Positions 9,744 through 17,733 of a DNA stretch of 64,000 nt are shown piece after piece (position 1 is the first letter of the stretch; every line of letters begins with the position of its first letter). The DNA lies in contig OW569344.1 in the NCBI GenBank assembly GCA_937625935.1, forward strand, positions 496,001 to 560,000, written 5' to 3'. Under the pieces are notes generated by a model. The model saw nothing but the letters and a program-made list of their open reading frames with translations. It had not been told where the DNA came from and did not search any database. A program made the position numbers and the translations under genes. This stretch comes from Tetramitus jugosus. Taxonomy: Eukaryota; Heterolobosea; Eutetramitea; Acrasida; Vahlkampfiidae.

Positions 9744-11948
9744 ATGTCATCTGACCAGAGCAGCAATGCCACTCCGACTAATACTACTACTACCAACAAC
9801 AACAACAACAACAACAATAGCAAAAAGCGTAAAAACATGAATGATAACAACACGAAAAACAATCGAACGTTGATGGACTATTGGGCCAAAAAGTATCATC
9901 AGAGCAGAGAATTAGAAATCAAATCATTGATGATGATGGATTCTACCACTTCTTCCTCTTCCTCGTCATCATCCTCAACATCAGATGAAAAGAGACCCAA
10001 ATTCAATGATTTACTCCTCACAAACAACAATAACAAGCATAATAACAAGTATAATGATAGCAGTAGCAATAGTAAGAATCCAATCGAAGTTGATGAAGAC
10101 ATTTCCATTGTCGATGATCATCCCATTGGAGTTTCATCCTCTAATCAAGATTACAACAAGTGGCACAAGAAATCAAACAAAATTCAACCCAACAACAACA
10201 ATACCAACAATACCAACAATGCTAATACTAATACTAATAATAATACTAATAATACTAATAGTGATGATCGATGGGACTCGAAACATGTAAAATTACCTTG
10301 TTCTTCACACAATACTTTTCTAGTCACTTCTCCCTATCATTCATCTGGAAACTCACTCACCAAATCAACCTCGAAATCAAAGTGGTACCTCATTCAGACA
10401 CTGCTCAAACAACCAATATCCAACGTGTATGAACTGCAAGATCTCATTCAATCCATGAAGAATTGTGGCAATAGTGGACAACAGACATCAATGGACATGA
10501 CCATGTTGTTTGATTTCTTTCAATCGTATATTCCGAGAGAGAGTCGAGATGAGTTTTTTGCGAGGATTTTGCCCTGGATGCAAAAAATGGCACTTCGATT
10601 GCCAGATTTATTGCCCCGTTCCGTACCATTGCTCAAGAAACAGAGAGAATCGAGTGTGGAGTTGACTGCAGAGCAAGTGGCGTGTCTCATGTGTCATGCA
10701 TTCTTTTGTACGTTTCCACGAAGAGACAAATTGAACAATAGAAGAGATCACGAGTACTTTACGTTCCCAAACATTAATTTTACAGAGTTGTATCGTGGAA
10801 CGAGATCGGTGGATACGGAGAAGATGATGGCAGCCAAATTGCAGACTATTGTCCAATATTTTGATCATGTTTCGCGGCACGAGAGTGAACTGAGTGCGAG
10901 AACCATTGGATTTCATCGTCGTGTAATTGCACTGTACAATGGATCGAAGAGTAAATCGACAGAGTATCAACAAGTGCTAGACTACAAGGATGGCGATAGT
11001 GAAAAAGAGGATGATGAAACAGAAGAGGAGAACCCCATATTGACCATGTGGAAGAATAGCACTGAAAAATTGATCAGTTGCAAGGTTTCCCTGGATGGAA
11101 CCATCGAAGATGAGTTGAATTCGAGTCAAGTCGATTTTGCAAACAAGTTTATCGGTGGAGGAGTCATTGGAAGGGGCTGTGTTCAGGAAGAGATTCGATT
11201 CTTGATCAACACAGAATGTATCATATCGAGACTATTTACAGAGGAGTTTGATGACAATGAGTGCATGATTATTCGCGGTGCCAGGCGGTTCAGTAAGTAT
11301 ACGGGATATGCAGACACGTATCGATTCGATGGACCATACGATGGACCAGTGTCAGACAAGGAAGAGATTGTGTGCATTGACGCGTTGAACTTTGTTGATC
11401 GAACCATGTTTCGGTCAACCACAGATCAGTATAAACCTGAGTGGATACAGCGAGAGTTGAATAAGGCCTATTGCTCATTCCAGAAGCTATCGTATGACGC
11501 TTACAATCATGATATGAAGATTGCAACGGGGCATTGGGGAGGAGGAGCATTCAGTGGTGATCGTGAACTCAAGGCTATCATTCAACTCATGGCCGCTTCG
11601 CAAGCCAAACGAGAGGCAGTGTCCTATTTTGCTTATGCCGACGAAGATTTTGTGAAAAAGTTTGATCCCATGTACAGTAACTTGGTCTGCATTGAGGCAA
11701 CAGTAGGCGAGCTGTACACATGCTTAATGGAATATCGAGCTAAGAGAGTGCAAGCCAGACAAAAACAAAAGTCAATAGGCATCATTGGTCGAGTGCCATC
11801 AGTATTGGATTTTGTGTTTGGTTGGTTTGTTGCTGAAACCAACGATCCCTTTGATGAGATACCTCCAACAGAGCCACTCACACAGCCAGAGACAATCTTG
11901 GACACCAGCACAACTGAAAATGCAGAAACAATCCATGAAAAACTATAA
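9744..11948 (+). CDS. PARG: Poly(ADP-ribose) glycohydrolase
   Basis: Hydrolyses ribose-ribose bonds of poly(ADP-ribose). The 734-aa protein has a disordered N-terminal third rich in Asn, Ser and Thr (residues ~10-190), with a PIP-box-like RTLMDYWAKKY near residue 45, and a catalytic macrodomain-type C-terminal part. The PARG signature is intact: a Gly-Gly-Gly loop followed by Gln-Glu-Glu (GGGVIGRGCVQEEIRF, about residues 469-485), with the two Glu that bind substrate and act as acid. The downstream conserved block ATGHWGGGAFSGDRELK is near residue 590. The start at 9744 fits the first ATG of the frame. It is a single exon. The Asn tracts are encoded by AAC/AAT runs. The stop lies only 8 bases from the stop of the convergent transporter gene. 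Confidence 0.95.
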   Translation: MSSDQSSNATPTNTTTTNNNNNNNNSKKRKNMNDNNTKNNRTLMDYWAKKYHQSRELEIKSLMMMDSTTSSSSSSSSSTSDEKRPKFNDLLLTNNNNKHNNKYNDSSSNSKNPIEVDEDISIVDDHPIGVSSSNQDYNKWHKKSNKIQPNNNNTNNTNNANTNTNNNTNNTNSDDRWDSKHVKLPCSSHNTFLVTSPYHSSGNSLTKSTSKSKWYLIQTLLKQPISNVYELQDLIQSMKNCGNSGQQTSMDMTMLFDFFQSYIPRESRDEFFARILPWMQKMALRLPDLLPRSVPLLKKQRESSVELTAEQVACLMCHAFFCTFPRRDKLNNRRDHEYFTFPNINFTELYRGTRSVDTEKMMAAKLQTIVQYFDHVSRHESELSARTIGFHRRVIALYNGSKSKSTEYQQVLDYKDGDSEKEDDETEEENPILTMWKNSTEKLISCKVSLDGTIEDELNSSQVDFANKFIGGGVIGRGCVQEEIRFLINTECIISRLFTEEFDDNECMIIRGARRFSKYTGYADTYRFDGPYDGPVSDKEEIVCIDALNFVDRTMFRSTTDQYKPEWIQRELNKAYCSFQKLSYDAYNHDMKIATGHWGGGAFSGDRELKAIIQLMAASQAKREAVSYFAYADEDFVKKFDPMYSNLVCIEATVGELYTCLMEYRAKRVQARQKQKSIGIIGRVPSVLDFVFGWFVAETNDPFDEIPPTEPLTQPETILDTSTTENAETIHEKL
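9779..10265. repeat. Asn/Ser/Thr-coding trinucleotide tracts in PARG
   Basis: Short AAC/AAT runs near 9795-9815 and 10190-10260 (ACT/AAT alternation) and a TCN run near 9955-9980 encode poly-Asn and poly-Ser in the disordered N-terminal region of PARG. They are imperfect microsatellites, likely length-variable. Confidence 0.8.
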
Positions 11949-11956
11949 ATTTTTAT

Positions 11957-13345
11957 TTATTCTTGCGAAACGAGAGGAACAGCAGCCTCGACATCGTTTG
12001 ATGTGTCAATCTTCTCCTTGTTTTCCAAGACGTGCAATAGAGCATACTGAGCGATTGCACTGACAGAAGCCAAACACACGCAGATCAAAAACACAGTGTT
12101 TCTTTCCATTTGACTGACACGGTTCAGTGTCAGTACAACAAACAGATTGGTTGGAACTCTAAAGTAGTTCATGACTGTAGATCTGACATTTTCAGGGATA
12201 TACATGCCCTTCAAAGTACCCATGCATGGCCAGAACATACCAACACATGCTTCATAGACCAAGAATCCAATCATCAGAACAAATCCATTGTCTGGTGCAA
12301 GGATTGGAATGACAAAGGTTAGAGCTGCAGTAGCAAACACGATGAGCAACATCTTTTCCTTCTTGACTTGCTTTGCTCCGAGCAATGAGAACAATGAACT
12401 ACCAATCATCACAGCAACCATAAAGCATGCAAACACGAGTCCATGATTCAAATTGGAGATGGAGCGATCCAAAGTAGGGGTCCACATGAACACAAAGATG
12501 TACATGGCAGATTCAAACATGCTCTGAGCCAATCCCAGTGCAGCAACTTTAAAATCGTTTGTCAGAGTGCTGAATCCTTCAACAAAGCTCTGCTTCACAT
12601 CAACAGATGAGTTTCCATAGTTCTCTGTCCACGTGTAAAAGATGATCACACCTCCAATCACCAACAACACAATTGCAGTGTCAAATGGAGCAGTCATCGT
12701 TCCAAAGAAGCTCTTGACTTGAGAAGCAACCAAACCACTCAAAATCGCAATGATACCATTGCCAAACACTTGTAAATAAAAAGTGTGGCCCAACCACTCT
12801 TCACTGTAACCTCTCTTGAAGTGCTCAGACACCATCCAAGACTCAAATGCAGAAAACAGAATACTAGTCGCAATACCACCAGTCAATCTTCCAAGCATCA
12901 AGACAAAAAAGGAACTAGAGTGCTTTGTAGCACAGGAAATGATATAGAGAACCACATAGATCATACAGCTCAGCTTTCTTCCACTATAATGATGAAAAAT
13001 GTGAGCAAAAAAACAACAACTGATCAACCCAAAAAAACAGTCAAAGCTAACATACAATTTATCACTCAGAGAGCCAACAAAAGTACCAAAAATCATAGAG
13101 CTACCAAATCCTGCGATAAACAACAGTCCAATATCCTTGATGGAAAAACCATAGCTTTCATACAGAGCATACACATAGGGACCTTGCATCCAATCAGAAG
13201 CAGACATGATTAGATAAACGGACACATACGTCAGTTGAAACTTTTTAAAGTCATCAGAAGTGGTTGGAGTGACTTGATTGGTTCTGTTGTAGATGACAAG
13301 TCCCGCACAAATGATGGACAGTGCGATAAAAAAGAAGAGTATCAT
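11957..13345 (-). CDS. MOT2/MFSD5-type molybdate transporter, two exons
   Basis: Major facilitator protein of the MFSD5 (molybdate-anion transporter, MOT2) family; in algae and animals these are linked to molybdate uptake. Diagnostic blocks are ASDWMQGPYVYALYESYGF in TM1 and RLTGGIATSILFSAFESWMV in TM4. About twelve membrane segments are visible. A 72-nt stretch, 12984-13055, has a GTATGT donor and a TTATAG acceptor, is a multiple of three and has no stop, so the unspliced frame stays open. Removing it restores the MFS loop SDKFGRKL, so it is almost surely an intron. I take the start at 13345 (MILFFFIALSI), because longer choices add Gln-rich sequence and overlap the divergent gene. The product is 438 aa. 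It is divergent from ureidoglycolate lyase with ~150 bases between starts. Confidence 0.88.
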   Translation of the reverse strand: MILFFFIALSIICAGLVIYNRTNQVTPTTSDDFKKFQLTYVSVYLIMSASDWMQGPYVYALYESYGFSIKDIGLLFIAGFGSSMIFGTFVGSLSDKLYVSFDCFFGLISCCFFAHIFHHYSGRKLSCMIYVVLYIISCATKHSSSFFVLMLGRLTGGIATSILFSAFESWMVSEHFKRGYSEEWLGHTFYLQVFGNGIIAILSGLVASQVKSFFGTMTAPFDTAIVLLVIGGVIIFYTWTENYGNSSVDVKQSFVEGFSTLTNDFKVAALGLAQSMFESAMYIFVFMWTPTLDRSISNLNHGLVFACFMVAVMIGSSLFSLLGAKQVKKEKMLLIVFATAALTFVIPILAPDNGFVLMIGFLVYEACVGMFWPCMGTLKGMYIPENVRSTVMNYFRVPTNLFVVLTLNRVSQMERNTVFLICVCLASVSAIAQYALLHVLENKEKIDTSNDVEAAVPLVSQE

Positions 13346-13497
13346 TGCTATTTTTTTATGTTGTTGTTGTTGTCGTTGTTGATATCGTGTGAATGATTGT
13401 TTTCTTGGTTTTGTGACCTTCGTTTTTACCGTTTTTGATTTACCGTACAGGTACGTATTTACTCCTTGGGGGCACATGGAAACGCGGCCAAAAAAAA
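13346..13497. promoter_or_regulatory. Putative bidirectional promoter, transporter / ureidoglycolate lyase
   Basis: A 152-base spacer separates two divergent starts. It contains a TTG-repeat tract on the transporter side, a GATATC at 13381 and an A-run just before the lyase ATG at 13498. No TATA box is evident. Assignment rests on gene orientation only. Confidence 0.45.
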
Positions 13498-14076
13498 ATG
13501 ATTGGAAACGTCAATGCATCCATCCAGGATACAGTGCAACAGCTATCAAAGCTCCATTTGCTCTCTCGAGAATCATTCCAACCGTATGGTGACGTAATTG
13601 AGATTCCTACTGGTGGAGATGTCACTGAGGCCAATCAAGGCACAGCCAACAAGTTTCATTACCTAGCTGACATTAGTAATCTGCGTCAGGGCACTGCAAA
13701 GGCCAATCTGTGCATTTTCAAGTGTCAACCTCGCAATAGCAACGGTGCAGAATCATTTAGAGTCAAGATCCTTGAGAGACATCCCTTTAGCAATCAGATT
13801 TTCCAACCCATTGCCGATCGATATCCAATTCGTTACATTGTGATTGTCGCTCTCAATGATCCGGAGACTGATAGGCCTGATTTGAGAACACTCAAGTGTT
13901 TCTTGGCTCATGGTGGTCAAGGTGTAAATTATAGAGAGGGATGTTGGCATCATCCAATGATTGCATTGGATGAAGTGACAAACTTTATGGTCTTGGTTCA
14001 CGAAGATGGAACAGAGGGAGACTGTGAAGTGGTAGATATCGAAGCTTTTGATCTACCAATTCCAAAGTTGGAGTAG
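13498..14076 (+). CDS. Ureidoglycolate lyase
   Basis: Splits ureidoglycolate into glyoxylate and urea, the last ureide step of purine degradation (Dal3/AllA family, cupin-like fold). The 192-aa product has the family hallmark near its C-terminal third, FLAHGGQGVNYREGCWHHP, with the metal/substrate-site His pair, plus an N-terminal SFQPYGDVIEIP block typical of the family. The ATG at 13498 (MIGNVNASIQ) is preferred; an in-frame ATG at 13435 would overlap possible transporter sequence on the other strand. No targeting signal is seen, so the enzyme is probably cytosolic. It sits back to back with the molybdate transporter gene and tail to tail with malate synthase (64 bases between stops). Confidence 0.93.
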   Translation: MIGNVNASIQDTVQQLSKLHLLSRESFQPYGDVIEIPTGGDVTEANQGTANKFHYLADISNLRQGTAKANLCIFKCQPRNSNGAESFRVKILERHPFSNQIFQPIADRYPIRYIVIVALNDPETDRPDLRTLKCFLAHGGQGVNYREGCWHHPMIALDEVTNFMVLVHEDGTEGDCEVVDIEAFDLPIPKLE

Positions 14077-14140
14077 ATGACTGTATTATTCATAAATAAA
14101 CAACCTTTGTACTTTATAAGGTAAGAATTAGAAGGAAATT

Positions 14141-16027
14141 TTACAAGGACGAAACAAGGAATGCAGTGTTAGCAACCTTTGGGAAACGTTTTGACTTCTT
14201 CAGTGCTTCCAAGGCTTGACCCTTGTCATGTGGATCGTCTCTGGTTCCTAAAGCATACAACACTCTCTCCAATGTTGGTCTGCTCTTGGAATCTTGGACA
14301 AGCTTGATCAAAATCTTTTGAAGAACATTCATCAGAGAATCGAGTTGAGCATCAGGTACTTTGACCTTGAATTGAGTTCTCATCTCTTGCTTCACGTCCT
14401 TGGCAGTCTGGTTGACCATGTGTTCAAATCCACCTGCGGCCTGAACTTGCTTGTCAAGAATCTTATGCTTGGTGTAGAACCACAAGAGGGAGTTGGAGAT
14501 TTCAGCAGTCGCCAAATCCTCCATCTTATTATCAACAGCTACAGCACCGTTTCTATTCAACAAGTACATTGCCATATACAACAAGACGACTCTAATGTCA
14601 CCACGGAATGTATCAATATTGTAAGGCTTTGGTAGTTGATCACTTGTTGGTGCGTTGAGCAAGTCAGGTCTAGAAACAACAATGTCACGAATTTTCTCAT
14701 CGATAGGCTTATGGTGTGGAGTCACCAACAATTGCTTTGCAATTTCGAGAAGACCGATGTGAGCGACCCATGTCTTGCTAGCTCCGTAGAACTGACGTTC
14801 TTCAGCCTTGTTCTTCAAACTGGATTGAAGAATTTGTTGATTTTCACGTTCGCGGATTGATAGATCAGGGTGAGAGCTTGGCAATGTAGCATTCATACCA
14901 CCAATGAACATGATACCATAATGATGACAGAGTTGAGCAGTTCTTACCTGATACTTCTTCAACAAGTTGACGTCAGTGGTCACATCGTGCTTGCTAGGCA
15001 AAATGGTGTTGACAGTCTTTCCATCAATTTCAGCTCTTGTGTGTTCAGCAATTACTTGAACATAAGAGTACAAGTAGTCCCATCTACCACAGTTCACACC
15101 GATCAATCTTCCCTCGAATGCCTCAATCATTCTTGGCAATTGGAAAACAGCAGGGAACGTCTCTGCTAGGAACACAGTCTTGATTGTTCCCTCAGGCAAA
15201 TGGAACAAGTTCTCAATACGAGTGAGCACTTGGTGCCACATGGCTGCTTCCTGATACACTTGCATCTTTGGAATATAGAGCAATGGAGTCACATTCTTTT
15301 GCAAGAGTTCTGGCAATGAGAATTGAGCCCAGAATGCAACATCAAAGAATGGTGCAACCAATGGCTCATTTGATTTCTTGTCAATCACGTGAGCTTCAAT
15401 ACAGTGAAGGCCTCTAGGACGGAATGAACATGGTGGGATTCTGTCCTTGTACTTCAACTTGTAGAGCTTGTTGTTAAAGTCGACTTGTGCATCACCAGAG
15501 ATCAAATCTCTATAGTGTCTCAAGTTCTCCAAGATGCTCTCAATCTGTGCACCGTTCGCATCCTCTCCGCAACACATCCAGCAAACTCTTGGTCTATCAT
15601 CACCACTCTGTCTCGAGATATCCTGATTGATCTCATTAATGTAGTTGAATGCATTGATACCCATGCGATTCAATGCATTACCAGTCATTTCCAAGACACA
15701 ACTTGCATAATTGTCATAATTCTTGACATAGCTTCTTGGCTTCCAGTTTGGTGTTGGTCTCATGAGCTGCAACGATTGACTCAATTGGCCCTGATCAATC
15801 TTTTGTTGCATTTCCTGTCTAAATTTCATAATCTGATCTACTTGTGGACCAAATGCTCTGTCTAGCTCAACAGCTAGATTCAATGCCTTGCTCAGAGCAC
15901 CACTCGATGCATCATTGCTGCTATTGTTATTGTTGATCTTTGAGGGAAGATCAGCAAAATACTTGGAAAACAATGGCTCACACAGTACCTTGTACTGTGA
16001 AGATGACAGTGTGTTGGTGGTATTCAT
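14141..16027 (-). CDS. MLS: Malate synthase (glyoxylate + acetyl-CoA to malate)
   Basis: Condenses glyoxylate with acetyl-CoA. Family blocks are present in order: the FRPRGLHCIEAHV segment with the active-site Arg; LAETFPAVFQLP with a metal-ligand Glu; IGVNCGRWDYLYSYVQ with a metal-ligand Asp; WVAHIGLLEIAKQ; and NKMEDLATAEISNSLLW, whose Asp is the likely catalytic base. At 628 aa it is longer than classic A-type enzymes (~540) and carries an N-terminal extension and a diverged first third. The C-terminus is -SSL, a weak PTS1-like tripeptide that could direct it to peroxisomes (inference). The frame extends upstream to a GTG but has no earlier ATG, so I start at 16027. It is divergent from allantoicase with 321 bases between starts. 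Its substrate glyoxylate is made by the neighbouring ureidoglycolate lyase. Confidence 0.88.
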   Translation of the reverse strand: MNTTNTLSSSQYKVLCEPLFSKYFADLPSKINNNNSSNDASSGALSKALNLAVELDRAFGPQVDQIMKFRQEMQQKIDQGQLSQSLQLMRPTPNWKPRSYVKNYDNYASCVLEMTGNALNRMGINAFNYINEINQDISRQSGDDRPRVCWMCCGEDANGAQIESILENLRHYRDLISGDAQVDFNNKLYKLKYKDRIPPCSFRPRGLHCIEAHVIDKKSNEPLVAPFFDVAFWAQFSLPELLQKNVTPLLYIPKMQVYQEAAMWHQVLTRIENLFHLPEGTIKTVFLAETFPAVFQLPRMIEAFEGRLIGVNCGRWDYLYSYVQVIAEHTRAEIDGKTVNTILPSKHDVTTDVNLLKKYQVRTAQLCHHYGIMFIGGMNATLPSSHPDLSIRERENQQILQSSLKNKAEERQFYGASKTWVAHIGLLEIAKQLLVTPHHKPIDEKIRDIVVSRPDLLNAPTSDQLPKPYNIDTFRGDIRVVLLYMAMYLLNRNGAVAVDNKMEDLATAEISNSLLWFYTKHKILDKQVQAAGGFEHMVNQTAKDVKQEMRTQFKVKVPDAQLDSLMNVLQKILIKLVQDSKSRPTLERVLYALGTRDDPHDKGQALEALKKSKRFPKVANTAFLVSSL

Positions 16028-16348
16028 GACTTGTTGTGAAGTTGTTGTGTTTGTTGATGAAGGGGTCGTGTGATCAGGGAAAAGAAAGCACACAAGATGA
16101 ACTTTAGCGCAGTGTTGCACAGAGAGGGAAAATATCCTTGTTTTGGTTTAAATTTGACTCTTATTGCTCCGCTCGGAAAACTTTTGGGACGACGGATAAC
16201 GCTCGCTCTTATTTTTAGTTCACGAGATTTTTCTCCTGCTGCATGTCAATTGGTTGTTGTGAGATCAGAACTTGCAAAATCGTTGCTGGCTCCAATCAAA
16301 AACAAAACGAATCCAGTTCTCTTGCATAAAGAAATAATATTAGGTAAA
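16028..16348. promoter_or_regulatory. Putative bidirectional promoter, malate synthase / allantoicase
   Basis: A 321-base spacer lies between divergent starts at 16027 (minus) and 16349 (plus). It contains a GATAAC at 16195, a CCAATC near 16292 and otherwise no convincing TATA element. Shared regulation of the two ureide enzymes is suggested only by the arrangement. Confidence 0.4.
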
Positions 16349-17606
16349 ATGAGAAACAAGCTTGTACTCCTTCTTGCTCTTGTAGCCTTGTTCGTGTACA
16401 GTGCTCATGCTGTCCAAGTCGTGATCAATGAAGTACGTATTTCTTTTCGTTTAAAAAGCTTTTGTTTCTTCACATATGTGGAATGTTTGGTCTAATCTTA
16501 TTCATTGACCTTTTCTCATTTGTTTTTTTGTGCAATAGAGTGGTCAACAAACAGTGTCATCTTCGTTGACATCCAAGAGCTACAATCCGTTGACTTTTAC
16601 TCCTGTTGCTGACCCAAAGGAGTTTTCTGAAATGGTTGACTTGCTCCAAGAAAAATTGGGCGGCAAATGTCTGTCGTGTACAGATGAATTTTTCGCCGAG
16701 TGCTCCAATCTCGTCAAACCAGGCAGAGGCATCACCAACAATGAATACACTGAGAATGGAAAGTGGATGGACGGTTGGGAGTCCAAGAGAAAGAGAGATG
16801 CTGGTCATGATTCTGCCATCTTGAAGCTAGGCCTCGCAGGTATCATCAAGGGCGTGGATATCGACACCAACAACTTTATTGGTAACTATCCATATTATGC
16901 ATCGTTGGATGCTGCCAATGTTGAAGAGGGAAAGGACACTGATGTTCAATCAATTGAGTGGACAAACATTCTGCCAAAGGTGCCACTCAAGGCTACTAGT
17001 CAGCATTTGCTCAAGATTGATCCAAGGTTTTATGCCACAAAGTTTACTCATGTCAAGTTGCACATTTATCCTGATGGTGGTGTTGCTCGTTTGAGAATTT
17101 ATGGTGATGTGACCTATGATCTCAGAAAGGCAAGTGGAAGTGTTGTCGATGTTGCTGCTGTTCAAAACGGAGGTGTTGCCATTGCATGCAGTGATCAACA
17201 CTTTGGTGTCAAGAGTAATTTGCTTGCTCCTGGCAGAGGTGTCAATATGGGTGATGGATGGGAGACCAAGAGAAGAAGAGGTGCCGGAAATGACTGGGTC
17301 ATCATCAAGTTGGGTGCAACTTGTACTGAGATTGACAAGATTGAAGTAGACACTGCTCATTTCAAGGGTAACTATCCTGATACTTGCTCTGTTGAAGGAA
17401 ACTATTTGGAAGATTCTCATGGTGCTGATATCGCTCTCGGATGGCAAGAAGTTCTACCAAAGACCAAGCTTCAAGCACACACTCAGCATTACTTCTCTGG
17501 AAAGCAATTGAGTGATTATGCTAGAAACACAAAGATTAACTACGTCAGGTTGAACATTTTCCCTGATGGTGGTGTCAGTAGATTCAGAGTTTGGTGCAAA
17601 GTTTAA
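16349..17606 (+). CDS. ALLC: Allantoicase with N-terminal signal peptide, two exons
   Basis: Hydrolyses allantoate to ureidoglycolate and urea. Exon 1 (16349-16432, 28 codons) encodes a textbook signal peptide (KLVLLLALVALFVYSAHA). Exon 2 (16539-17606) encodes the enzyme, after a 106-nt GTACGT...GCAATAG intron in phase 0. The enzyme shows the expected two beta-sandwich repeats. Each has a GWESKRKRDAGHDSAILKLG-type block (first about residues 100-120, second GWETKRRRGAGNDWVIIKLG), a NFIGNYP/HFKGNYPD block and a terminal YPDGGVARLRIYG / FPDGGVSRFRVW block. Product length is 383 aa, like fungal allantoicases plus the leader. A secretory leader is unusual for this enzyme. Without exon 1 the frame has no nearby in-frame ATG, which supports the splice. 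Confidence 0.93.
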
Positions 17607-17733
17607 TTGCTCAAATACAATACATAATTAATATTTGTAAATTAACAACGTTGTTTACTCCGCGTGAGGAAAACTGAGCCATTGTATCAGGACAAAAGAG
17701 AATCTTGAAGCAGTTGCATGAAATTGAGATATT

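Noticed and set aside
13346-13477. Longer start for the MOT2-like transporter
   Set aside because: Adds a Gln/Lys-rich leader overlapping the lyase gene; the ATG at 13345 leads straight into TM1.
13435-13497. Longer start for ureidoglycolate lyase (MIYRTGTYLL)
   Set aside because: Adds 21 unconserved residues and would collide with the divergent transporter's promoter; the ATG at 13498 has a better context.
13381-16199. GATA-type elements in both ureide divergent promoters (13381 and 16195)
   Set aside because: GATA tetramers are frequent by chance in AT-rich DNA; not enough to claim nitrogen control as in fungal DAL genes.
16950-17447. 165-codon minus-strand frame
   Set aside because: Antisense to allantoicase, whose two repeats are intact.
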